From the NCBI GenBank assembly GCA_023457035.1, contig JAEWNN010000093.1, positions 1-22,410 of the forward strand: a stretch of 22,410 nucleotides of DNA. The letters are read 5' to 3'. The position numbers and the translations under genes are program-made. This document shows, one piece after another, positions 1-9,155 of the stretch. Each line of letters starts with the position of its first letter. Position 1 is the first letter of the stretch. Source of the stretch: Verrucomicrobiota bacterium (lineage in GTDB: Bacteria; Verrucomicrobiota; Verrucomicrobiia; Opitutales; Opitutaceae). Below the pieces are notes generated by a model that saw only the letters and a list, made by a program, of their open reading frames with translations, made no database searches and was not told where the DNA came from.

Positions 1-305
1 TGACCATCTCCCTCAACGCCTTCCTGCTCGTCGCCGGCCTGCTCTTCGCGATCGGCTTCTTCGGCGTGCTCCTGCGGCGCAACACCCTGGTGCTCTACAT
101 GTGCCTCGAGCTCATGCTCAACGCCACCACGCTCGCCCTCGTCGCCTTCTCCCGCTTCAACGGCACGCCCGACGGCAACACCTTCGTCTTCTTCATCATC
201 ACCGTCGCCGCCGCCGAGGTCGCTGTCGGCCTCGCGATCATCGTCCAGCTCTACCGCCAGCGCCGCACCGTGCAGGTCGACGAACTCACCGCGCTGAAGG
301 ACTGA
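1..305 (+). CDS. nuoK: NADH-quinone oxidoreductase subunit K (first base of start codon outside window)
   Basis: Small membrane subunit of the proton-pumping arm of respiratory complex I. The reading frame is open from base 3, giving TISLNAFLLVAGLLFAIGFF and so on. The natural start is an NTG codon whose last two bases are positions 1-2 of the window, so the protein would be 101 residues, the usual NuoK length. Three hydrophobic helices are visible. The two membrane glutamates known to matter in NuoK are present: Glu37 in CLELMLNA and Glu72 in AAAEVAVG. The TGA at 1-3 would overlap an ATG start as ATGA, which would fit coupling to an upstream nuoJ, but nuoJ itself is not visible. nuoL, nuoM and nuoN follow on the same strand. 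The call is sure; only the exact first base is unseen. Confidence 0.95.
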   Translation, partial: TISLNAFLLVAGLLFAIGFFGVLLRRNTLVLYMCLELMLNATTLALVAFSRFNGTPDGNTFVFFIITVAAAEVAVGLAIIVQLYRQRRTVQVDELTALKD

Positions 306-593
306 AGAAATGAACCACCCGCGCACCACCCCGTCTCGTAGCGACGCTCGTGAGAGCGTCGAGAGCGCGGCTGCGCGTATGCCCAAGGCCTTCGACGTTC
401 TCACGAACGTCGCCACGAGGGTAGGGCGGGATCTCTGGGCCCGCCGTCCGCGTAGCGAAACTCGTGAGGGTTTCGTTCCCCGCCACCCGATTCCGACGTT
501 CTCACGAACGTCGCTACGTCGCGCCCTACCTCCGCACTCCGCCATTCCGCATTTCGGAAATCCGCCTTCCGCTCTCCGCCTTCCGCTCTCTCG
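306..593. repeat. Gap between nuoK and nuoL: four alternating palindromic repeat units plus a tandem repeat
   Basis: This 288-base gap holds four copies of a 25-base unit at 337-361, 393-417, 451-475 and 494-518, oriented +, -, +, -. Each unit is itself a hairpin: the first has the arms GACGCTC and GAGCGTC around GTGA. The best copies read GTAGCGACG then YTCGTGAGARCGTCG on their own strand. A further inverted pair, GGTAGGGCG at 420-428 and CGCCCTACC at 522-530, encloses the third and fourth units. A perfect 14-base tandem duplication lies at 561-574 and 575-588, just before the nuoL ATG. This looks like a REP/BIME-type mosaic element. Open frames across it are Arg/Ser/Pro-rich, match no family I know and appear to be by-products of the repeats. 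Confidence 0.8.
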
Positions 594-2495
<1,902 letters not shown>

Positions 2496-2629
2496 ACCAT
2501 GTCCCCTAATTTCCAGACGGATCGACAGAAGGTAACGAAGGAAACGAAGTCGTCTGCGACGCGCGCAGGCTTCGGTTCCCTCCGTCCTTCGTTCTCTTCG
2601 TTATCTTCTGTGGTCTGCCTTTTCCGCCG
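2496..2629. repeat. Gap between nuoL and nuoM: long imperfect inverted repeat
   Basis: Two 25-base arms at 2525-2549 and 2587-2611 are inverted copies with three mismatches. The left arm begins ACAGAAGGTAACGAAGG and the right arm ends TTCGTTATCTTCTGT. They enclose 37 bases, so the nuoL-nuoM transcript could form a long hairpin here. No T-run follows, so it is not a classic terminator and is unlikely to end the operon. It is unrelated in sequence to the units between nuoK and nuoL. The rest of the gap shows no ribosome binding site before the nuoM ATG. Confidence 0.8.
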
Positions 2630-4177
2630 ATGAACGCCTCTACGCTCCAGCTCCTGTTGCAACTGGCCGTGGCCACTCCGCTGGCCGGCGGGCTCATCCT
2701 CGCCTTCGGCAACTTCCTCCCGAAGCGCCTCTGCAAGCTCGTCGCCTTCGTCGGCTTCCTCGTGCCGCTGCTCGTCGCGCTCCACCTGTGGTGGGCCTAC
2801 TCCGACGCCCCGAAGTCCGACGGCTACGCGTTCCTCTCCAGCGTCGATCTCGGCCTGTCCGCCCTGCTCGGCATCTCGCTCAAGCTCGGGCTCAACGGCA
2901 TTTCGCTCCCGCTCTTCGTGCTGGCGGCGATCGTCGGTTTCGCGGCTGGCTTGGTGGCGCTCAACTCCGGCGCCGAGCGCCTGAAACTCTACCTCATGCT
3001 CCTGCTCGTCATGCACGGCGGGCTCATGGGCGTGTTCGCCTCGGTCGACGTCTTCTTTTTCTACTTCTTCCACGAGTTCGCCCTCATCCCGACGTTCATC
3101 ATGGTCGGCGTCTGGGGCGGCCGCGACCGCACCTACGCGGCGATGAAGATGACGATCTACCTCACCGCCGGCGCGATGCTCTCGCTGGCCGGCCTGATCG
3201 CCATCTACACGAAGAGCAACGCCGCTTCCTTCGACCTGATCGCGCTGCGCGCCGCGCTCGCCGACGCGGGCGGATTGCTCCCGGTTCTCCAGAACTATTT
3301 CTTCGGGCTGCTGCTCTTCGGCTTCGGCATCCTCGTTTCCCTCTGGCCGTTCCACACGTGGGCGCCGCTGGGCTACGGCGCCGCGCCGACGTCCGTCGCG
3401 ATGCTCCACGCGGGCGTGCTCAAGAAGTTCGGACTCTACGGCCTGGTGCAGATCGCGCTCCCGCTGCTCCCGCTCGGCGCGCGCGACTGGGCACCGTGGC
3501 TGATCTGGCTCGCGTTGGCCAACGTCGTCGTGATCGGCCTGGTCACGCTCGCGCAACGCGACCTCAAGCAGATGATCGGCTTCGGCTCGGTGATGCACGT
3601 CGGCTACGGCTTCCTCGGCGTCGCCTGCCTCTCGACCCTCGGCGCCGGCGGCGCGGTGCTCTTCATGGTCGCGCACGGCCTGTCCGTCGCGCTGCTGTTC
3701 CTGCTCGGGCAGGAGGTGCTTGTGCGCACCGGCACGTTCGACATGGCACAGATGGGCGGGCTCGTGAAACGCGCGCCGGTCCTCGCGGCATTCTTCTCGG
3801 CGGCGATGCTCGCGAGCATCGGCCTGCCCGGTTTCGCCGGATTCTGGGGCGAGCTCACGGTCTTCCTCGCGCTCTGGAACGTGTCGCACCTCTACGCCGC
3901 GCTCGCGATGCTCGGCCTGATCCTCTCGGCGGTGTACGGCCTGCGCGCCGTGGCGAAGATCTTCTTCGGCCAGCCCACCGAGCTCCACGCGAAGTACGCG
4001 GAGGCCAACCCGACCGCCGACCTCTCCTGGTCCGCGCGTATCCCGGCGCTGGTGCTCTTCGCCGCGCTGTTCTTCCTCGGCTTCTGGCCGAAGGCGCTCA
4101 CCGCGCCGCTCAACGAAACCCTCGGCACGATCTACCCGGCCCTCGAGGCCGCCGTGAAGGTCGCCGCCAACCAGTGA
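2630..4177 (+). CDS. nuoM: NADH-quinone oxidoreductase subunit M
   Basis: Antiporter-like membrane subunit of complex I, placed between NuoN and NuoL in the membrane arm and part of the proton-pumping chain. It is 515 residues, close to the usual length, with about 14 hydrophobic segments. Diagnostic NuoM motifs are FFFYFFHEFALIPTFIMVG, with the conserved helix-5 glutamate at 149, then LWPFHTWAPLGYGAAPTSVA, MLHAGVLKKFGLYGL and the conserved GLPGFAGFWGE segment. The ATG at 2630 gives a normal N-terminus; the bases before it (TTTTCCGCCG) hold no Shine-Dalgarno. Gene order L-M-N is the standard bacterial complex I order. I see no frameshift or missing key residue. Confidence 0.97.
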   Translation: MNASTLQLLLQLAVATPLAGGLILAFGNFLPKRLCKLVAFVGFLVPLLVALHLWWAYSDAPKSDGYAFLSSVDLGLSALLGISLKLGLNGISLPLFVLAAIVGFAAGLVALNSGAERLKLYLMLLLVMHGGLMGVFASVDVFFFYFFHEFALIPTFIMVGVWGGRDRTYAAMKMTIYLTAGAMLSLAGLIAIYTKSNAASFDLIALRAALADAGGLLPVLQNYFFGLLLFGFGILVSLWPFHTWAPLGYGAAPTSVAMLHAGVLKKFGLYGLVQIALPLLPLGARDWAPWLIWLALANVVVIGLVTLAQRDLKQMIGFGSVMHVGYGFLGVACLSTLGAGGAVLFMVAHGLSVALLFLLGQEVLVRTGTFDMAQMGGLVKRAPVLAAFFSAAMLASIGLPGFAGFWGELTVFLALWNVSHLYAALAMLGLILSAVYGLRAVAKIFFGQPTELHAKYAEANPTADLSWSARIPALVLFAALFFLGFWPKALTAPLNETLGTIYPALEAAVKVAANQ

Positions 4178-4463
4178 TGCTCTTCGTCGCCCCCAGTTCG
4201 GCGCGCTCGTTCCGCTCCCTCGCCCGTAGGACCGGTCTCCGACCGGTCGCGGCCGATGGTGCCGGGGAGTGTTCGAGCCCGCTCAGTCCGGTCGAAGACC
4301 GGACCTACCCGTTCGGGGTGCTGACCCGTAGGACCGGTCTCCGACCGGTCGCGGCGAACTCAGTCCGGCATGCCAGCTTGTCCGGCGAGTGTCCGGTCGA
4401 AGACCGGACCTACCGGCGTTTCCTTTCCCTTCGGTAATTCGCTCCCTTTCCCTCTCCGGCACA
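4178..4463. repeat. Gap between nuoM and nuoN: two pairs of inverted palindromic repeats
   Basis: Two forward units at 4226-4252 and 4328-4354 share GTAGGACCGGTCTCCGACCG and are essentially identical. Two reverse units at 4286-4310 and 4391-4414 share GTCCGGTCGAAGACCGGACC. Each unit is a hairpin, with CCGGTC and GACCGG arms in the forward ones, and each forward unit is paired with a reverse unit about 35 bases later. The whole pair is thus duplicated in tandem with a period of about 102-105 bases. This is a REP/BIME-like array of a family different from those in the two earlier gaps. The open frame running through it into nuoN is not expected to be translated. Confidence 0.85.
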
Positions 4464-5990
4464 ATGCCCACGGAATCTCTCAACGCTCTCCAAGCCATCG
4501 CCGCGACCAACCGCTGGTCGGCTCTCGCGCCCGAGCTCATCCTCGGCGGATTCGCGCTGCTGCTGCTCGCGCTCGAGTTCGTGCTGCCCAAGCGCGCGCT
4601 CGCCCTCGCCACCCCGCGCGTCGCCCTGCTCGGCTTCGCCGCCTCGCTGGCGTGGACGCTGCGCGACTGGGCCGCATCGCTCACCGGCCAGCCGCTCTTC
4701 GGCGGGCTCCTGCTCCAGACTCCGGATTCGCAGGTCATGCGCGTGTTCTTCCTGGTCGCCTCGGCGCTGGTGGCCTTCCTCGCTGCCGTGGTGCTACCGA
4801 AGCACAAGGCGCCGCGCGTGGAGTTCTACCACATCCTGCTCGTCGCCACCGGCGCGCTCATGCTGCTCGCGCAGAGCAACCACTTCGTCCTGCTCTTCGT
4901 CGCGCTGGAGACGGTCACCGTGTCGTTCTTCATCCTCGTCGCCTTCTTCCGCGAGAGCCCGTTCTCCCTCGAGGCCGGTCTGAAGTACCTGGTGACGGGC
5001 TCGCTCAGTTCGGCCCTGTTGCTCTTCGGCATCGTGCTGCTTTACGGCGTGGCGGGCAACCCGTTGCTTGAAGGGCACACCGCCGACGGGATGAACTTCG
5101 ACGCGCTCAACCAGTTCCTCCTCGTCAACCCCGACCACCCGCTCGCGCTCGTCGGCGCCGCGCTCGTGCTCTGCGGCCTCGCCTTCAAGATCGGCGCCGT
5201 GCCGTTCCAGATCTGGGTGCCCGACGTCTATCAGGGCGCGCCCACGCCGGTGACGGCGTTCCTCGCCGTGTCGTCGAAGGCCGCCGGTTTCGCGCTGCTC
5301 CTGATCCTCGTGCGCGGGCCGTTCCAGACGCTGGCGTTCATCACGGTACCGCTGCTCTCGATCTTCGCCGCGCTGAGCCTGCTCTTCGGCAACCTCGCCG
5401 CGCTCGGCCAGCGCAACGTGAAGCGCCTCATGGGCCTCTCCGGCATCTCGCATGCCGGCTTCCTGCTCGTCGGCGTGGTCGCCGCTATCGCGCCGCGCGA
5501 CGCTGTCGTCTGGGCGCCGGCCGCCGTCTACTTCTACCTCTTTACCTACCTCATCGGCGCCATGGCCGCGTTCGGCGTGATGGCGCATGTGTCCGTGGGC
5601 GACGACGCCGACCAGGACTTTCGCCACTATGCCGGGCTCGTGCGCCGCAGCCCGCTGCTCGGTGCGGTGCTCGCGTGCGGCGTCGGTTCGCTCGCCGGCA
5701 TTCCGCCGCTGGCCGGCTTCATCGGCAAGCTGCTGATCTTCGTCGCCGCGTTCCACGCGCACCAGTGGACGCTGCTCGGCATCGCCATCGTCGCGGTGGT
5801 CGTCTCCATCTTCTACTACTTCGGCTGGATCCGGGCGGCGTTTTACGAGGACGTGCCCGCCTCGGAGCGCAACGTCGCCCCGCTGCACTTCGGCGTCGCC
5901 GCCGCGATCACGCTGGTCGGTCTCGCGCTCGGTGCCGTGGTCCTCGGCCTCTACCAGGGCCCGTTCATCCAGTGGCTCGCGGCGTTGTGA
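4464..5990 (+). CDS. nuoN: NADH-quinone oxidoreductase subunit N
   Basis: Third antiporter-like subunit of complex I, adjacent to the connecting module NuoA/J/K, contributing one proton channel. From the ATG at 4464 the product is 508 residues, near the usual length. Seen motifs are VLLFVALETVTVSFFIL, with the conserved helix-5 glutamate at 149, then FKIGAVPFQIWVPDVYQGAP with the conserved lysine, and GLSGISHAGFLLVG. The open frame continues upstream to 4389 but that part (SGRRPDLPAF...) is translated palindromic repeat, so I reject the longer start. It is the last nuo gene on this strand; 74 bases later a toxin-antitoxin pair begins. No terminator with a T-run was seen after its stop. Confidence 0.96.
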   Translation: MPTESLNALQAIAATNRWSALAPELILGGFALLLLALEFVLPKRALALATPRVALLGFAASLAWTLRDWAASLTGQPLFGGLLLQTPDSQVMRVFFLVASALVAFLAAVVLPKHKAPRVEFYHILLVATGALMLLAQSNHFVLLFVALETVTVSFFILVAFFRESPFSLEAGLKYLVTGSLSSALLLFGIVLLYGVAGNPLLEGHTADGMNFDALNQFLLVNPDHPLALVGAALVLCGLAFKIGAVPFQIWVPDVYQGAPTPVTAFLAVSSKAAGFALLLILVRGPFQTLAFITVPLLSIFAALSLLFGNLAALGQRNVKRLMGLSGISHAGFLLVGVVAAIAPRDAVVWAPAAVYFYLFTYLIGAMAAFGVMAHVSVGDDADQDFRHYAGLVRRSPLLGAVLACGVGSLAGIPPLAGFIGKLLIFVAAFHAHQWTLLGIAIVAVVVSIFYYFGWIRAAFYEDVPASERNVAPLHFGVAAAITLVGLALGAVVLGLYQGPFIQWLAAL

Positions 5991-6027
5991 GGGCGAAGAC
6001 GTTCTTGTTTGAGTTCATGCCGGTGGC

Positions 6028-6067
6028 TTGACGCAGTGCGCGATATGGACAGCATCCTGTCCATATG
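6028..6067 (+). promoter_or_regulatory. Probable autoregulatory operator (and promoter) of the yefM-yoeB pair
   Basis: A perfect inverted repeat, ATATGGACAG at 6043-6052 and CTGTCCATAT at 6057-6066 around CATC, covers the first two bases of the antitoxin ATG at 6065. Phd/YefM antitoxins are known to bind palindromes in their own promoters, so this is very likely the operator. A TTGACG at 6028-6033 could be a -35 box. If so, transcription would start near the ATG and the mRNA would be leaderless, which agrees with the lack of any Shine-Dalgarno; no good -10 box is visible. The palindrome is seen; operator and promoter roles are inferred. Confidence 0.7.
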
Positions 6068-6322
6068 ACGGCGATCACCTACACTGCGGCCCGGGAGAAC
6101 CTGGCCGCGACCATGGACAAGGTCTGTGCGGACCGCGCGCCGGTCATCATCACCCGCAACCGCGACCAGTCGGTGGTCATGCTCTCGCTGGAGGAGTTCG
6201 AGGCGCTCGAGGAGACCGCGTACCTCCTCCGCAGTCCGGCGAACGCCCGACGGCTGCTCGAGTCGATCCAGTCGCTCGAGGCGGGGAAGGGTAAGGCGCG
6301 CACGCTCAAGGACGTCGAATGA
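6065..6322 (+). CDS. yefM: YefM/Phd-family antitoxin
   Basis: Antitoxin of a type II toxin-antitoxin pair. The protein neutralises the YoeB ribonuclease by binding it and represses its own operon. The 85 residues show the Phd/YefM layout: an N-terminal DNA-binding and dimerisation part, TYTAARENLAATMDKV (about 5-20), then the beta strands APVIITRNRDQSVVMLSLEEF, then the helix LEETAYLLRSPANARRLLESI (about 48-68). A charged, probably flexible C-terminal tail follows, which should wrap the toxin. The ATG lies in the operator palindrome and no Shine-Dalgarno precedes it. The stop overlaps the toxin start in ATGA (6319-6322), a coupling typical of this family. Only the symbol is uncertain, since naming follows the E. 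coli pair. Confidence 0.93.
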   Translation: MTAITYTAARENLAATMDKVCADRAPVIITRNRDQSVVMLSLEEFEALEETAYLLRSPANARRLLESIQSLEAGKGKARTLKDVE

Positions 6323-6573
6323 AACTCGTCTTCTCCGAGCATGCATGGGCGGAGTATCTGGAGTGGCAGCGCGGTGACCCCGCGGTGCTGAAGCGGATCA
6401 ACCAGCTGCTGCAGGAGACCAGCCGCGATCCGTTCCAGGGCATCGGAAAGCCCGAGCCGCTGCGCCATGCGTTGCAGGGCTGGTGGTCGCGCCGGATCGA
6501 TGGCGAGCACCGTTTCGTGTACAAAGTTGTCGGCGACCAGCTCTGGATCGCGCAACTGCGGTACCATTATTGA
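6319..6573 (+). CDS. yoeB: YoeB-family mRNA interferase toxin
   Basis: Ribosome-dependent mRNA endonuclease that cuts mRNA in the A site when freed from YefM, stopping translation. It is 84 residues, exactly the length of E. coli YoeB, and aligns with it without gaps as far as I can recall that sequence. All the YoeB active-site positions are kept: Glu46, Arg65, His83 and Tyr84, with the closing RYHY. Other family signatures are KPEPL (44-48) and the segment around WWSRRIDGEHRFVYKV. The gene therefore looks functional. It overlaps the antitoxin by four bases and should be translated by coupling. The nearest downstream gene is recQ on the opposite strand, so this two-gene module stands alone. 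Confidence 0.96.
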   Translation: MKLVFSEHAWAEYLEWQRGDPAVLKRINQLLQETSRDPFQGIGKPEPLRHALQGWWSRRIDGEHRFVYKVVGDQLWIAQLRYHY

Positions 6574-6941
6574 ACCTCCGTTCCTGATTTCCTCTCAAGC
6601 AAATCGCCCGAAATTGAACCACAGAGGACACCGAGAGGCCGAAGAGTCCTGAATTCACTCTCCTGTTGCGAACTCCGTGCACTCGGTGCCCTCTGTGGTG
6701 AACTTTCGTGTCTGATCTCCGTTCAAAGCAGCCACCAGCCCATCCCCGCTCGGACCGAACCATTTGCTTCCCCGTAAGGCCGCGGCCCGGCGCGCGCCTA
6801 CGCTGAATTCCTCATGATTCCGGCTGACCAGCTGAACGACTGCGTCGTCCAGCTACGACTTGGAATCGCCACATCGGCTACAGGCGGCTCGTTCCTGATT
6901 CCCTGATTTCCACATCATCTCACGTTTGGAAGCGTGAGTTC
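6574..6941. repeat. 368-base gap between yoeB and recQ: inverted repeat, otherwise no gene seen
   Basis: Arms CCACAGAGGACACCGAG (6619-6635) and CTCGGTGCCCTCTGTGG (6682-6698) form a 17-base inverted repeat with one mismatch, separated by 46 bases. From general experience, CCACAGAGGACAC-type sequences recur as dispersed intergenic repeats in Verrucomicrobia and Planctomycetes. A small nested hairpin lies at 6830-6854, with ACGAC/GTCGT inside AGCTG/CAGCT. Another at 6919-6938, CTCACG/CGTGAG, is just beyond the recQ stop. None is followed by a T-run, so termination is uncertain. I found no convincing coding sequence. Confidence 0.65.
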
Positions 6942-8813
6942 CTAATCGGCGAAGGTCTGTTTGCCGTGGACCTGCAGGTGGGCGCGGATCGCGGCGAGGA
7001 AGACGTCGCCGAAGCGCTCGAGCTTCTTTTCGCCCACGCCGGTGATGCCGCTCATCTCGGTCGGGCTCGACGGGTAGAAGCGCGCCATCTCGCGCAGCGT
7101 GGTGTCGCCGAAAACAATGTACGCGGGCACCTCGAGCTCGGTGGCGAGCTTCTGGCGGTGTTCGCGGAGGCGCTCGAAGAGGATCTCGTCGTAGTCGAAG
7201 TCGCCGCGGCGGGCGCGGGCCTGGCGGTCGCGTTTCGGTTTCACGACGGCGCGGGGCTTGGCGAGCGTGACGGCGGTGCGGGTGCGGAGGAGTTCGCGGC
7301 CGGCATCGGTGAGCGAGACGACGGGCATTTCGGTGCCGAGCTCGAGGTAGCCGAGGCGGAGGAGCTCGCGGCCGAGGTGCATCCACTCGTGCTCGGTGGT
7401 GTCGGCGCCGATTCCCCAGGTGGTGAGCTGGTCGTGCCCGAGACGCTCGGTCTTCTCGTTGGCGTGGCCGCGGAGGACGTCGACGGCGTGCTTGAGGCCC
7501 ATGTCGAAGCCGCTGGCGGCGCGGATGCGGTACACGCAGGAAAGGAGCTTCTGCGCGGGGACGGTGGCGTCGTAGGTCTCGAGCGGCGAGAGGCAGTTGT
7601 CGCACGCGCCGCAGTCGCAGGCTTGGAAAGGCTCTCCGAAATAGCCCATGAGTTCGACGCGGCGGCAGGAGGTGGCGTCGGCGTAGGCGAGCATCTGGCG
7701 GAGTTGGCGGCGGGCGCGGGCGGCCTCTTCGGCGTCGGTGATCTCGTCGATGAAGTGGCGCTGTTTGGCGGCGTCGCCGGCGGAGTAGAGGAGCAGGCAG
7801 TCGGCGGGGAGACCGTCGCGACCGGCGCGGCCGGTTTCCTGGTAGTAGCCTTCGACGTTCTTGGGGAGGTCGTAGTGGACGACGAAGCGGACGTTGGGCT
7901 TGTTGATGCCCATGCCGAAGGCGATGGTCGCGCAGATGACGCGGACCTCGTCGCGGAGGAACGCCTCCTGATTGCGGGTACGTTCTTCGGCGTCGAGGCC
8001 GGCGTGGTAGGCGCGGGCGGCGATGCCGCGGCCGGCGAGGGAGTCGGCGACCTTCTCGGTCTGTTTGCGGCTGGCGCAGTAGACGATGCCGGCGTCGCGT
8101 GGGCGCTCCTTGAGGAAGGCGAGGAGTTGTTTGATCGGCTCGTCCTTCGGCTCGACGCGGTAGGTGAGATTCGGACGGTTGAAGGAGGCGACGAAGATCG
8201 CCGGATCGCGCAACGCGAGGTGGCGCACGATGTCGTCGCGCACCCGCGGGGTGGCCGTGGCCGTGAGCGCCATCGCCGGCACGGCGGGGAGGGCGGTGCG
8301 GAGGGCGGCGAGTTGACGGTACTCGGGGCGGAAGTCGTGGCCCCATTCGGAGATGCAGTGCGCCTCGTCGACGGCGAGCAGTTGCACCGGCCACTCCTTC
8401 AGGCGGTCGACGAAGCCATCGAGCGCGAGGCGTTCGGGCGAGACGTAGAGCAGGCGGTACTCGCCGGCGTAGAGCCCGCGGTAACGGCGCTTCGCCTCCT
8501 CGGCGCCGAGGGTGGAATTCATGAACGTCGCGGCGACGCCGGCGGCGCTGAGCTGGTCGACCTGGTCCTTCATCAGGGCGATCAGCGGGGAGACCACGAC
8601 GGTCAATCCGGGGGTCGGGCGAGCGAGGGCGGGGAGCTGGAAACAGAGCGATTTGCCCGCGCCGGTGGGGAGCACGGCGAGCGTGTCGCGGTCGGCGAGC
8701 GCGGCAGCGATGATGTCGCGTTGGAGCGGCCGGAACCGGTCGTAGCCGAAGACCTGCTTGAGCAGGTGGGCGAGTTCATCGGCGGCGGGCGGCTGGGCGG
8801 TGGTTTCGGACAC
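6942..8813 (-). CDS. recQ: ATP-dependent DNA helicase RecQ
   Basis: 3'-to-5' DNA helicase of recombination and fork repair. From the GTG at 8813 (VSETTAQPP) the product is 623 residues with the full bacterial RecQ plan. The helicase core has Walker A PTGAGKS (49-55), DEAH (149-152) followed by the aromatic-rich loop CISEWGHDFRPEY, and motif VI QETGRAGRDG (325-334). The RecQ-Ct zinc site has Cys383, Cys401, Cys404 and Cys407. A winged-helix region follows, then a C-terminal HRDC domain (about 535-610, including FGDTTLREMARFYP). The frame stays open upstream to 9149, but that 112-codon extension is Arg/Pro-rich and crosses two hairpin repeats, so I take the shorter start. No Shine-Dalgarno is visible at 8813, so the exact start is moderately certain. 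Confidence 0.95.
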   Translation of the reverse strand: MSETTAQPPAADELAHLLKQVFGYDRFRPLQRDIIAAALADRDTLAVLPTGAGKSLCFQLPALARPTPGLTVVVSPLIALMKDQVDQLSAAGVAATFMNSTLGAEEAKRRYRGLYAGEYRLLYVSPERLALDGFVDRLKEWPVQLLAVDEAHCISEWGHDFRPEYRQLAALRTALPAVPAMALTATATPRVRDDIVRHLALRDPAIFVASFNRPNLTYRVEPKDEPIKQLLAFLKERPRDAGIVYCASRKQTEKVADSLAGRGIAARAYHAGLDAEERTRNQEAFLRDEVRVICATIAFGMGINKPNVRFVVHYDLPKNVEGYYQETGRAGRDGLPADCLLLYSAGDAAKQRHFIDEITDAEEAARARRQLRQMLAYADATSCRRVELMGYFGEPFQACDCGACDNCLSPLETYDATVPAQKLLSCVYRIRAASGFDMGLKHAVDVLRGHANEKTERLGHDQLTTWGIGADTTEHEWMHLGRELLRLGYLELGTEMPVVSLTDAGRELLRTRTAVTLAKPRAVVKPKRDRQARARRGDFDYDEILFERLREHRQKLATELEVPAYIVFGDTTLREMARFYPSSPTEMSGITGVGEKKLERFGDVFLAAIRAHLQVHGKQTFAD

Positions 8814-9155
8814 GAGAGCGCGGAGGACGGGAGTGCGGAGGGCGACGAACGGAGATTCGTGGGCGGGAGGCAGATGAGCGGAGGTGCGGGACCCGGGCGC
8901 AAGCAGGGAAGTGCCCGCGGAAGCGCCGGCGTTGCAGACGCAAAAGTCTGTCGCGATCGGACAGATTTTTGCGTTCTCCGGCAACGCGTTCCCAGAGGAG
9001 ACCGCGGGGGGAGGACGCAAATCCGTGTCGCGGTCGGACGGGATTTTGCGTCTTTGCGAGGTGGCGAGCGAAAGAGTTTGGGGCGCGGTGCGAGGCGGAA
9101 CCTCCTCCGTCCGGCGCGGAAGCGATGCGCTTCCGTTGCGCGCAGGCATCCGCGC
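8814..9155. repeat. 342-base gap upstream of recQ: two related hairpin repeats and a smaller stem-loop
   Basis: Two copies of a palindromic unit are seen. At 8938-8974 the 15-base arms ACGCAAAAGTCTGTC and GACAGATTTTTGCGT pair around GCGATCG with a single G-T. At 9014-9052 a diverged copy runs from GACGCAAATCC to GGGATTTTGCGTC. A third, unrelated stem-loop lies at 9117-9135 (CGGAAGCG, ATG, CGCTTCCG), just past the stop of the upstream EI24-like gene, without a T-run. Any recQ promoter must lie here, but I could not pick convincing -35/-10 boxes. The open frames running through are not convincing as protein. Confidence 0.7.

Noticed and set aside
4226..4414. CRISPR array
   Set aside because: The repeats alternate in orientation and the spacing between units is uneven; the units are palindromic elements and no cas gene is present.
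6919..6938. Intrinsic terminator of recQ
   Set aside because: The hairpin is at the right place but is not followed by a T-run on the minus strand.
8814..9149. A 112-residue N-terminal extension of RecQ
   Set aside because: It crosses two hairpin repeats and is Arg/Pro-rich; RecQ proteins normally start shortly before the FGYDRFRPLQ motif.
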